NCBI GenBank assembly: GCA_007116405.1
Contig: SKIN01000001.1
Location: forward strand, 1-12,199
DNA length: 12,199 bases
Direction of reading: 5' to 3'
Source: Candidatus Kaiserbacteria bacterium
Lineage (GTDB): Bacteria; Patescibacteriota; Minisyncoccia; Phycocordibacterales; UBA12088
The position numbers and the translations under genes are program-made. The notes beneath the pieces were generated by a model. It saw nothing but the letters and a program-made list of their open reading frames with translations, had not been told where the DNA came from and ran no database searches. Positions 6,569 to 12,199 of this stretch are shown here, in pieces (positions within the stretch are counted from its first letter, which is position 1; each line of letters starts with the position of its first letter).

Positions 6569-6979
6569 TTATGCTTTAGGTTTCTTGGCGCCGTAGAGGG
6601 AGCGTCCCTTCATGCGCTTCTCTACTCCGGTGGCGTCGAGCTTACCGCGGACGATAGTGTAGCGGATGTTGACGTCCTTCACGCGACCTCCACGGACCAG
6701 GACCACTGAGTGCTCCTGCAGGTTGTGACCGATACCGGGAATGTATGCCGATACTTCTTCGCCGTTTGTCAGGCGCACACGGGCGTATTTACGAATGGCT
6801 GAGTTCGGCTTACGAGGAGTCTTTGTGGTCACTTTGACACAAACGCCGCGCTTAAAAGGTGCCGGGTAGTAGGTCGGTTTGTTCTTCAGTGTATTGAAAC
6901 CCTTACCAAGAGCAGGCACTTTGGACTTTCGCACCTTGTCTTTTCGGGGCTTTTTTATGAGTTGGTTTATTGTCGGCAT
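6569..6979 (-). CDS. rpsL: 30S ribosomal protein S12 (uS12)
   Basis: 136 residues from the ATG at 6979 ([11 protein letters not shown], the universal start of the family); the frame is open seven codons further, but that extension is not S12-like. S12 sits at the decoding centre. It is the longer, Bacillus-type form with a loop ([17 protein letters not shown], about 25-41). Two decoding-site differences stand out: TPRKPNS has Arg56 where E. coli has Lys42, and KDVNIRYT lacks the Pro90-Gly91 of KDLPGVRY and is one residue shorter; Asp102 (the RimO target position) is kept. It is first gene of the rpsL-rpsG unit, with a TATAGT -10 and a hairpin but no Shine-Dalgarno upstream. Confidence 0.97.
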   Translation of the reverse strand: MPTINQLIKKPRKDKVRKSKVPALGKGFNTLKNKPTYYPAPFKRGVCVKVTTKTPRKPNSAIRKYARVRLTNGEEVSAYIPGIGHNLQEHSVVLVRGGRVKDVNIRYTIVRGKLDATGVEKRMKGRSLYGAKKPKA

Positions 6980-6984
6980 ATGTA

Positions 6985-7001
6985 GATGCGAACCGCGCAT
7001 C
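6985..7001 (-). other. Small hairpin in the rpsL leader
   Basis: A 6-bp stem GATGCG/CGCATC with a 5-base loop ends 5 bases before the rpsL ATG, exactly where a Shine-Dalgarno would be. It could tune initiation or be chance. Confidence 0.4.
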
Positions 7002-7020
7002 GCGCAGTGCAGAGTACTGT

Positions 7021-7026
7021 ACTATA
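7021..7026 (-). promoter_or_regulatory. -10 element of the rpsL-rpsG unit
   Basis: Minus strand TATAGT, identical to the fusA -10. Predicted leader about 35 bases. No convincing -35 at 16-18 bp was found, so the promoter call rests on the -10 and position. Confidence 0.4.
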
Positions 7027-7059
7027 GTCGTTTCTTTCTTGCAAGCGTACCGCAATGCA

Positions 7060-8166
7060 TCATGCCTTTTCCGTGACTTCTTCCTCTTTCGAAGACTCCT
7101 CCCCTTCCAGCTTGCGGAATACGAGTTCATTGACCATTTGGGTGAGTACGTACACGCGAACGGAACGTTCATTTGCATCGGGATAGTGTTCTTTGACGTG
7201 CGCGACCTCTCTGTCGAGCTTCTTCGGGTCGGGTCGGATATCCTCCTTTTTCGCTATTTCATTGAATATAAGCTGAAGTTTTGCGCGTTTCTCCGCGTCC
7301 GGCTGCCACTCTTTTCGTATCTCCTCGATCGTCTTCTTGGACTGCTCCAGGTACGCTTCCAATGTCATACCGGCACGAACCACTCTATCCTCGAAACTTG
7401 CCACCATTTGGTCCAATTCTCCTTCAATGAACACTTCGGGTACTTCAAGTTTGCTCTTCGCGATGATGGCGTTTGCAATGGCGAGGCGCCGCTTCTCCCG
7501 CGCCTTTTCCTTCTTCTGTATCGCGAGTTGCTGACGCATCTTGTCTTTGAGGTCCTCTATGCCGGTGAATTCGCCGAGCTTCTTTGCAAAATCATCGTCA
7601 AGTTCGGGAAGTACGGGCTCTCCGGATTCCTCCCCTTTCTCGTCCTTGGGGGCGGGGGTGGCAAACATGGAACGGAGGCGCGTGAGTTCGGCATCCACCT
7701 CATCATCCTTCACGACCTCATCTGCCGGGTCGGTGTGCTCCTTCAGTTCTTTCTTTGCTATATCCATGTACTCGGGAAGTGTCACGGTCGGGTAAACACC
7801 GCTGGTGATGGTGAACCCTATCGGATTACCCGGCGCGAGCTTGGTGATCGAGACCTTTGGGCGGCCCACCACATCGAGATCGTGCTCTTCGATAATGCGC
7901 GGGTATATGTCCGCGAGACCTATTTCAGCGGCCTCTTGTAGTATCTTTACTTCGCTAACGTGCTGTACCACCATATCTTCCGGAACGTGTCCTTTGCGGA
8001 ATCCCGGCATCTCAAGGTCACGGCGTATTGCACGGATAGCCTTTGCCCGAAAGAAATCAACCCGTTCGGTCGGTATTTCCCCGGTTATCTCCACTTCGGA
8101 GTGCTCTTTTTGATTTATGGCCACATTCTCGTAGTGCTGTATGGCGTCCTTGGGTGTGTCGTTCAT
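7060..8166 (-). CDS. tig: Trigger factor lacking the PPIase domain
   Basis: 368 residues from the ATG at 8166; a TTG nine codons upstream (8193) is possible but the added residues are not family-like. Trigger factor binds ribosomal protein L23 at the exit tunnel and shields nascent chains. The ribosome-binding signature GFRKGHVP (55-62) sits in a normal N-terminal domain (about 10-140). The chain then goes from helix DDEVDAELTRLRSMFA (154-169) through a charged 15-residue linker to LPELDDDFAKKLGEF (186-200), the start of the C-terminal arms. The FKBP-type PPIase domain (about 90-100 residues in E. coli) is absent. No Shine-Dalgarno is seen. It is 80 bp upstream of rpsL on the same strand. Confidence 0.93.
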   Translation of the reverse strand: MNDTPKDAIQHYENVAINQKEHSEVEITGEIPTERVDFFRAKAIRAIRRDLEMPGFRKGHVPEDMVVQHVSEVKILQEAAEIGLADIYPRIIEEHDLDVVGRPKVSITKLAPGNPIGFTITSGVYPTVTLPEYMDIAKKELKEHTDPADEVVKDDEVDAELTRLRSMFATPAPKDEKGEESGEPVLPELDDDFAKKLGEFTGIEDLKDKMRQQLAIQKKEKAREKRRLAIANAIIAKSKLEVPEVFIEGELDQMVASFEDRVVRAGMTLEAYLEQSKKTIEEIRKEWQPDAEKRAKLQLIFNEIAKKEDIRPDPKKLDREVAHVKEHYPDANERSVRVYVLTQMVNELVFRKLEGEESSKEEEVTEKA

Positions 8167-8174
8167 ATGGGAGG

Positions 8175-8203
8175 AGTCTAACGTGATACGCAATGAAACG
8201 CAA
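8175..8203 (-). promoter_or_regulatory. Possible promoter of tig, near-leaderless
   Basis: Minus strand TTGCGT (8198-8203), 17-bp spacer, TAGACT (8175-8180). Eight bases separate the -10 from the ATG. The -35 overlaps the foot of the upstream terminator stem. Match is moderate. Confidence 0.33.
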
Positions 8204-8228
8204 ACAGCCCTATCAGGAGGGCTGTTTG
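8201..8228 (-). terminator. Hairpin terminator after the 8253-8645 gene
   Basis: A perfect 11-bp stem (CAAACAGCCCT/AGGGCTGTTTG) closes a 6-base loop, 24 bases past the stop at 8253. The minus strand continues CGTTTCATT beyond a GTTTG stem end, a modest U-tract. Confidence 0.72.
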
Positions 8229-8252
8229 TTTACACCAAGGTCGAGTCGAATA

Positions 8253-8645
8253 TTATAGGTCTTCGACCTCCATGTCGATCATGAGTTCGATCTCGGCGAG
8301 TTCAGCATCAATATCATCTATCTCAGGTATACCCAGGTCAAGATCAGCCTCTATAGCACTTATCTCATCGCTCGGGCTCACGGGCACTTCGGTCACCGGT
8401 TCCGGTGCAACCGGTTCCGGTGCCGGCACAGGTGCATGCTTACTGCTGCCCCAAATGAACATGAGGGCAAGTACAACAACAATGACGGCGAGTATGCCTG
8501 CTATCAGCATGTTCTTCGACGCCTCTTTATCCATGTGTTCACGGGATTCCGGACGCTCACCGCCGGGGGTAGGTTCCTCGGGCGGACGACCTGTTGGCAT
8601 TTCCGGCTGTTGCTGGGCTTGATCGTTTTGCGGTTCGTTTTGCAT
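8253..8645 (-). CDS. Single-pass membrane protein of unknown function (130 aa)
   Basis: Not recognised at family level. Residues 1-45 are hydrophilic and Pro/Gln/Glu-rich, 46-66 form one membrane helix (MLIAGILAVIVVVLALMFIWG region), 67-92 are a Pro-rich linker (PAPEPVAPEPV) and 93-130 are strongly acidic with an amphipathic ExxLDxxIxxIDxxLxxIE-like pattern. Positive residues just before the helix are few, so topology is uncertain, though an N-in, C-out single-pass is plausible. The stop of the coiled-coil gene lies 37 bases upstream with no terminator between them, so the two are probably co-transcribed. A terminator follows. A surface or envelope role together with the coiled-coil protein is inference. 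Confidence 0.75.
   Translation of the reverse strand: MQNEPQNDQAQQQPEMPTGRPPEEPTPGGERPESREHMDKEASKNMLIAGILAVIVVVLALMFIWGSSKHAPVPAPEPVAPEPVTEVPVSPSDEISAIEADLDLGIPEIDDIDAELAEIELMIDMEVEDL
8395..8423. repeat. Two tandem 15-bp units encoding the Pro-rich linker
   Basis: ACCGGTTCCGGTGC occurs at 8395-8408 and again at 8410-8423 (period 15). On the minus strand it encodes a repeated PEPVA in the membrane protein linker, a likely slippage or duplication product. Confidence 0.7.
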
Positions 8646-8682
8646 GATTCTAGGTGGTTATTTGATCATCTCGATACGTACA

Positions 8683-9609
8683 CTAGGCATCGTCATCTTC
8701 TTCCTCCTCCTCTTCTTCTTCCGTTTCTTCAGTGGTGTCATCGGTCTCGACAGTTGCGTCCGTGTCATCGGTCTCAGATAACGCCTCCATTGCAGCACCG
8801 AGCTCTCGGACCACGCTTACCAATGCCTCATGGATAGTGCGCACTGTATCTCGAGCCAGCATAGCAACATCACGCAGCATCTGTGCACCAGCGCGCGGTT
8901 CGTCAGAAGACAGCTCTAGCTGTGCATCCAACAGGTCGGTCACACTTCCCCGAGCATCGGCTATCATTGCGTCTATATCTATCAATGCATCTTTAATTGC
9001 ATCCACGTCCGCACCCATTTCTGCCGCTTTATCAGCACGAGTGGCCACCTTGTGCGCAATGGTATCGAGACGTGTTATCGCTGCCAGTAGTCGAGACTCA
9101 ATTGTGCCGACCCGCGCAATGAGGCGTGCTTGAGCTTCCGCAGTAAGACGTGCCTGGCGCTCTTGCATGCGCTCTTGTATCTCCGCCTTTCGCTGCTCTA
9201 TCTCTTGGACCATTTCCGCTCTGCGCTCCTGTATGACCTGCTGTTGCTGCTCTATGTGCTGAAGTCGCGCCTCTTGTTGAGTACGAAGCATCTCCCGTCG
9301 CTCTTCAGCGAGGGTACGTGCTTCTTCCGCGGCATCTTCGCCACTCAATTCCTCAAGCCGCTCACGTGCTTGCTCTTGAAATGCATCGCGCTCTTCGCGT
9401 TGCATCTCGAACAATTCGCGACGCTCTTGCAGAGCATTCTCAGCCTGCTCTCGTACCATCATAGTACGAACGTCCGATGTGCGTGCTTCCTCTGTCGCTT
9501 CCTCCGCTTCTTGTGCTCCGGCACCAACCGCCATGAGGCCCGCGAGCGCAAGTATGGTCACGACCGAGAACGAGAATGGCAAGTATGCTGATCTGTGGAC
9601 TGGGTTCAT
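8683..9609 (-). CDS. Exported or anchored coiled-coil protein with acidic tail (308 aa)
   Basis: No named family recognised. Residues 11-30 are a hydrophobic signal/anchor segment followed by AGA-Q (30-33), a possible signal peptidase site. Residues 48-165 are a long charged, Gln/Arg/Glu-rich region with heptad-like pattern, very probably coiled coil. Residues 166-275 are more conserved-looking helices (VGTIESRLLAAITRLDTIA, GADVDAIKDALIDIDAMIADA). Residues 279-308 are an almost purely Asp/Glu/Thr tail. I recall similar RLDxI...KxxxxGxD helical proteins from CPR genomes, but this is memory, not a search. It starts at the ATG 9609 after an A-rich leader without a Shine-Dalgarno. The small membrane protein gene follows at 37 bp, probably in one unit. 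Residues 1-32 imply an extracytoplasmic location. Confidence 0.82.
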   Translation of the reverse strand: MNPVHRSAYLPFSFSVVTILALAGLMAVGAGAQEAEEATEEARTSDVRTMMVREQAENALQERRELFEMQREERDAFQEQARERLEELSGEDAAEEARTLAEERREMLRTQQEARLQHIEQQQQVIQERRAEMVQEIEQRKAEIQERMQERQARLTAEAQARLIARVGTIESRLLAAITRLDTIAHKVATRADKAAEMGADVDAIKDALIDIDAMIADARGSVTDLLDAQLELSSDEPRAGAQMLRDVAMLARDTVRTIHEALVSVVRELGAAMEALSETDDTDATVETDDTTEETEEEEEEEEDDDA

Positions 9610-9693
9610 GTTTATTTATGTGGGTTATTTCTGGTAAGGACTTTGTTGGTCAGCTATTAAAAACATCCCTTTTAGGATAGATACAGTATAACA

Positions 9694-9719
9694 AAACACA
9701 CCCAATAAAGGGTGTGTTT
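9694..9719 (-). terminator. Intrinsic terminator of ppa
   Basis: A perfect 10-bp stem (AAACACACCC/GGGTGTGTTT) closes a 6-base loop and on the minus strand is followed by TGTTATACTG, giving TTTTGTT overall. It starts 24 bases past the ppa stop. Region 9610-9693 beyond it must contain the coiled-coil gene's promoter, but I found no clear -35/-10 pair there. Confidence 0.85.
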
Positions 9720-9743
9720 CTGTTGAAAACCGACAATGTCGGC

Positions 9744-10280
9744 TTACTTTCTATACTTCTCGTCGTACAGGGCAATAGCTTTTTTTATTATCTCTGTCGC
9801 CTCCTTCTTACCCTGGTACCCACGGGTCTCAACTGGAGCGACACCTCCTTTCAACTCTTTGTATGTCTTGAAGAAGTGTTCGTACTCTTTGAGGTTGTGT
9901 TTGTTGAGGTCGGGCAAGTCTTGTACGTCATCCCACCGCTTGTCACTCGCCGGGACCGCGATGATCTTCATGTCACTTTCACCGTCATCTATCATGTCGA
10001 GGACCGCGACCGGACGCACAGGCACCAGTATACCCGGGTTCAGTGGGAACGTGGTGAGCACCACCACGTCGAGCGGGTCATTGTCCTCCCAATAGGTTTG
10101 TGGCGCAAAACCGTAATCAAACGGATACGGTGCCGCGCTGTAATTCGCCCTATCAAGCGCTATGAGGCCGGTATCCTTATGTATCTCGTACTTATTGTAC
10201 GAACCCTTAGGTATCTCGATGATCGCATTGATGATGTCGGGTGCCTCCTCGCCGACCGAAACTTCATGCCATAGATTCAT
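9744..10280 (-). CDS. ppa: Inorganic pyrophosphatase, family I (soluble)
   Basis: 178 residues from the ATG at 10280. The reading frame is open 26 codons upstream, but the family begins near NLWHEV. It hydrolyses pyrophosphate to two phosphates with Mg2+, pulling nucleotide polymerisation and aminoacylation forward in the cytoplasm. Active-site features are all present: IPKGSYNKYEI (23-33), LDR (42-44), YPFDYGF (52-58), the signature EDNDPLDV (65-72), DDGESDMK (98-105) and KTYKELKG (138-145). It is 83 bp downstream of nusA with a hairpin between them and a weak promoter match, and it ends at a strong terminator. There is no Shine-Dalgarno. Confidence 0.97.
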   Translation of the reverse strand: MNLWHEVSVGEEAPDIINAIIEIPKGSYNKYEIHKDTGLIALDRANYSAAPYPFDYGFAPQTYWEDNDPLDVVVLTTFPLNPGILVPVRPVAVLDMIDDGESDMKIIAVPASDKRWDDVQDLPDLNKHNLKEYEHFFKTYKELKGGVAPVETRGYQGKKEATEIIKKAIALYDEKYRK

Positions 10281-10321
10281 GGTCAATTGTTGGTTATCAT
10301 TAGTAATGAGTCGTAGCTCAC

Positions 10322-10350
10322 ACGATACAGCGAACCTGCGCGGGGCGCAA
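10322..10350 (-). promoter_or_regulatory. Possible promoter of ppa
   Basis: Minus strand TTGCGC (10345-10350), 17-bp spacer, TATCGT (10322-10327). The -35 falls inside the hairpin after nusA. The match is modest and co-transcription with nusA is equally possible. Confidence 0.27.
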
Positions 10351-10365
10351 AGCCCCACCGTCGCT
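10329..10365 (-). other. Hairpin at the nusA stop codon
   Basis: An inner GGGGC/GCCCC stem (10342-10346 with 10352-10356) sits inside an outer AGCGA/TCGCT pairing (10329-10333 with 10361-10365) that starts at the nusA stop. No U-tract follows, so it is more likely a processing, pausing or 3'-protecting element than an intrinsic terminator. Confidence 0.45.
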
Positions 10366-11665
10366 AGGCCTTTTCTTCTTTGACGGGTGCAGGCTCCTCC
10401 ACCTGCGCTTCTCCCACCACGTCACCCTCAGATGACGGCTCTGCAACATCGTTATTCTCTGCTTCCGCTTCATCAGGCAATGTGACCTCGCCTTCGGTGT
10501 CCGTTTCCGCAACACTCTCGCCGGCCACCGAATGAATGTCGATGCGCCAACCAGTAAGCTTCGCCGCGAGACGTACATTCTGCCCTCCTCGGCCTATAGC
10601 GAGTGATTGCTGATCCTCGGAGACTTCCACAACAGCTTTATGATCATCTTCATCCAGGACCACGTCGAGCACCTTGGCGGGACTGAGCGCGTCCTCGATG
10701 AAGTGCGCGGGCTCCTCGGACCACTCAATGATGTCTATCTTCTCGCCACCCAACTCACTCATGACCGTAGAGACACGAACACCGCGCTGACCCACGAGTG
10801 CACCGACCGGGTCGGTATGCTCGTCGAGCGCAAACACGGCGACCTTTGAGCGGCTTCCCGGTTCTCGTGCGACAGCACGTATCTCGATCACACCACTTGC
10901 AAGCTCCGGTGCCTCCTGCTCAAAGAGTTTGACAAGAAAGCGAGGGTGACTGCGTGAGACACGTATCATTACCCCACGAGGGCCTTCTTCGACCGAATAC
11001 AAGTAGGCCCTGACACGTTCTCCTTGGCGAAAACGCTCTCCGGGTATTTGCTCGTCATAGGGCATGATGGCCTGCGTCCTGCCAAGGTCAAGAAAGATAT
11101 TACCGCGCTCAACGCGCTGAACGGTCCCTGACACGATCTCCCCTTCCCGACCTTCGAATTCGCCAAGAATACTGACCTTTTCTGCCTCGCGGATCTTCTG
11201 TATGATGACTTGCTTTGCGGTCTGCGCGGCGATCCTCCCAAAATCTTCCTGCGCCTCGAGCGGAAAGATGAGTTCATCATCAACCGTAACATCCTTCTTG
11301 ATGCGCCGGGCATCTTCGACGAGAATGTGCTTCTCCGGGTCAAAGCGAACACGCTCGTCATCCTCATCGGTCGGCGCGCCCTTTTCTTCGTGGTCTTCGG
11401 TAATGATAGGTCTACCCTCCTCATCCAGCTCGGGCTCTTCCGGGAACCAGACCCGGCTCTCGTCAACAACGAATTTTATCTGGAAGAATTCCGTGGTCCC
11501 AGTGCTCAGGTCAAACTTTGCGCGCACCACCTGGCCGCGCTTTCCGTACTCTTTTTTGTATGCGGTCGCGAGCGCCGTACCAATGGCCTCAACGACACTC
11601 TCGCGGGAAATGCCCCGCTCTTCGAACTCGCTTAATGCGGCGTTCACTACTTTAAGATCTATCAT
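10364..11665 (-). CDS. nusA: Transcription termination/antitermination factor NusA
   Basis: 433 residues. NusA binds RNA polymerase and nascent RNA and modulates pausing, intrinsic termination and antitermination. The N-terminal RNAP-binding domain (1-170, ALATAYKKEYG at 31-41) is interrupted by an acidic insert at about 74-106. S1 (173-238, GEIVSGTVQRVERGNIFLDLG), KH1 (about 274-313, GQRG at 292-295) and KH2 (about 342-377, AIGRGGQNVRLA with GRGG at 358-361) follow. The last 55 residues are an acidic Glu/Ala/Val tail in place of extra C-terminal domains. The ATG at 11665 has no Shine-Dalgarno; a GAAC triplication precedes it. Usual neighbours rimP and infB are not adjacent. The long leader has a terminator-like hairpin (11749-11771). 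Confidence 0.97.
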   Translation of the reverse strand: MIDLKVVNAALSEFEERGISRESVVEAIGTALATAYKKEYGKRGQVVRAKFDLSTGTTEFFQIKFVVDESRVWFPEEPELDEEGRPIITEDHEEKGAPTDEDDERVRFDPEKHILVEDARRIKKDVTVDDELIFPLEAQEDFGRIAAQTAKQVIIQKIREAEKVSILGEFEGREGEIVSGTVQRVERGNIFLDLGRTQAIMPYDEQIPGERFRQGERVRAYLYSVEEGPRGVMIRVSRSHPRFLVKLFEQEAPELASGVIEIRAVAREPGSRSKVAVFALDEHTDPVGALVGQRGVRVSTVMSELGGEKIDIIEWSEEPAHFIEDALSPAKVLDVVLDEDDHKAVVEVSEDQQSLAIGRGGQNVRLAAKLTGWRIDIHSVAGESVAETDTEGEVTLPDEAEAENNDVAEPSSEGDVVGEAQVEEPAPVKEEKA

Positions 11666-11748
11666 AAGTTCGTTCGTTCACTGCTAAAAACGATGACATC
11701 GGCCACGCGTGAGCGGATATGAGCGCGTACAATACGTGGTACCGGTAC

Positions 11749-11771
11749 TAAAATCGCCCCCTGCGGGGACG
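11749..11771 (-). promoter_or_regulatory. Terminator-like hairpin in the nusA leader (candidate attenuator)
   Basis: Minus strand CGTCCCC-GCA-GGGGGCG (7-bp stem with one T-G pair) followed by ATTTTA. No minus-strand gene lies upstream within the divergent gap, so as an intrinsic terminator it would act on the nusA transcript itself, about 10 bases after the predicted start. Confidence 0.5.
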
Positions 11772-11787
11772 GTATCAGATGCAGTAT

Positions 11788-11815
11788 AGTGTACCACGCA
11801 TACCTCGCGTGTCAA
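11788..11815 (-). promoter_or_regulatory. Promoter of nusA
   Basis: Minus strand has a perfect TTGACA (11810-11815), 16-bp spacer and TACACT (11788-11793). A better -10, TATACT (11783-11788), overlaps but would need a 21-bp spacer. The leader would be about 110-115 bases. Confidence 0.5.
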
Positions 11816-11870
11816 ACATACTAACAAAGGTACATGTGTTGACAACACACGGTGAGAAGATGAAGTTCTT

Positions 11871-11879
11871 TGGTACAAT
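11871..11879 (+). promoter_or_regulatory. Extended -10 promoter of the PilB-like gene
   Basis: TGG followed by TACAAT (11874-11879, 5/6) forms an extended -10. The predicted start near 11886 gives a leader of about 33 bases. A perfect TTGACA (11839-11844) is 29 bp upstream of the -10, too far to act as its -35. Confidence 0.42.
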
Positions 11880-11918
11880 AGTGACATTGGGGCTCCCATC
11901 GCCTCACGCTAGTACCTT

Positions 11919-12199
11919 GTGAAAACATCAAGTTCACAGCTGAAGAACTTTATCCTTGACTCGGGCCTTGTCTCCAAGAGTGTCTACGAGGCCGCGGAAA
12001 AGGAGGCTGAGGAGAAGAACGTCTCTGCTGAGGACCTATTGGTATCACAAGGGCGCGTATCGGAGGACGATCTACGTCGTATGCACGCGTATGTGCTTGG
12101 CGTGCCATTCATCAATCTAAGTAAGGAAAAGATACCGTACGAGGTGTTGTCGCTCATACCCGAGCCAATCGCCCGTGCACATAATGTCGTTGCTTTCAA
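11919..12199 (+). CDS. PilB/GspE-family ATPase, N-terminal domain (3' partial)
   Basis: The frame begins after an in-frame TAG at 11910; GTG at 11919 is the only reasonable start before the conserved region, and no Shine-Dalgarno precedes it. It runs off the right edge after 93 codons. Residues 38-93 match the T2SSE-N/MshEN domain: DLLVSQGRVSEDDLRRMHAY, LGVPFINLS, then EVLSLIPEPIARAHNVVAF. This domain begins type IV pilus extension ATPases (PilB) and type II secretion ATPases (GspE); in some relatives it binds cyclic di-GMP, which cannot be judged here. CPR cells commonly have type IV pili, so PilB is more likely. The ATPase core is outside the window. It diverges from nusA across a 253-bp gap. 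Confidence 0.85.
   Translation, partial: MKTSSSQLKNFILDSGLVSKSVYEAAEKEAEEKNVSAEDLLVSQGRVSEDDLRRMHAYVLGVPFINLSKEKIPYEVLSLIPEPIARAHNVVAF

Noticed and set aside
6970..7941. 323-codon plus-strand open frame
   Set aside because: It lies antisense to trigger factor and has a Leu/Phe/Cys-rich translation typical of a shadow frame.
8167..8193. TTG start for tig nine codons upstream
   Set aside because: The ATG at 8166 fits the family N-terminus, and the extension covers the predicted promoter.
8690..8731. CTTCTTCCTCCT-type simple repeat
   Set aside because: It is explained by the Glu/Asp tail of the coiled-coil protein.
11668..11679. GTTCGTTCGTTC short tandem repeat before nusA
   Set aside because: Three copies of a 4-base unit; chance or slippage, with no sign of function beyond lacking a Shine-Dalgarno.
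11739..11748. GTACCGGTAC palindrome in the nusA leader
   Set aside because: A single 10-bp palindrome without a second copy or a regulator gene nearby; too little to call an operator.
11839..11844. Perfect TTGACA upstream of the PilB-like gene
   Set aside because: It is 29 bp from the TACAAT -10 and no -10 lies at 16-18 bp, so it does not form a standard promoter.

Overview
The window looks like a chromosomal segment of a Candidatus Patescibacteria (CPR, probably Parcubacteria-like) genome. This assignment is inference. It rests on a trigger factor without its PPIase domain, an archaeal-type ADP-forming acyl-CoA synthetase, small lineage-specific membrane and coiled-coil proteins, a PilB-type ATPase, compact gene spacing and mostly Shine-Dalgarno-free starts. 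No tRNA, rRNA, CRISPR array or insertion sequence was seen, and no gene-free stretch exceeds 300 bases.

Layout. The left edge (2-814, +) is the C-terminal part of an ADP-forming acetyl/acyl-CoA synthetase, converging on two small unknown genes (849-1244 and 1350-1688, both -). Each of those has its own promoter-like sequence, a strong Shine-Dalgarno and a close downstream hairpin terminator. Next on the minus strand is a redox cluster: a NifU-C-type Fe-S scaffold (3464-3691), a three-cysteine ferredoxin (3160-3420) and an FAD oxidoreductase (1766-3010). Upstream of it is the translation block rpsL-rpsG (6979-6093) and fusA (5974-3821), split by a terminator and a second promoter. Then come trigger factor (8166-7060), a single-pass membrane protein (8645-8253), a secreted or anchored coiled-coil protein (9609-8683), inorganic pyrophosphatase (10280-9744) and nusA (11665-10364). 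At the right edge, diverging from nusA, is the start of a PilB/GspE-family ATPase (11919-12199, +).

How the genes fit together. Most of the window is housekeeping: ribosomal proteins, EF-G, a nascent-chain chaperone, pyrophosphate removal and transcription elongation/antitermination. The ADP-forming synthetase fits fermentative ATP production from acyl-CoA. The Nfu-ferredoxin-flavoprotein set looks like a small electron-transfer module whose final partner is not in the window. Transcription units are short, each usually bounded by a sigma70-like promoter and an intrinsic terminator.

Main points of interest: two tandem unknown proteins that may be distant paralogues and are the only genes with strong Shine-Dalgarnos; a redox module with unusual cofactor motifs; an S12 with a naturally streptomycin-resistant-type sequence; a PPIase-less trigger factor; and a terminator-like hairpin in the nusA leader. 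All promoter, terminator and domain calls were made by eye without database searches.
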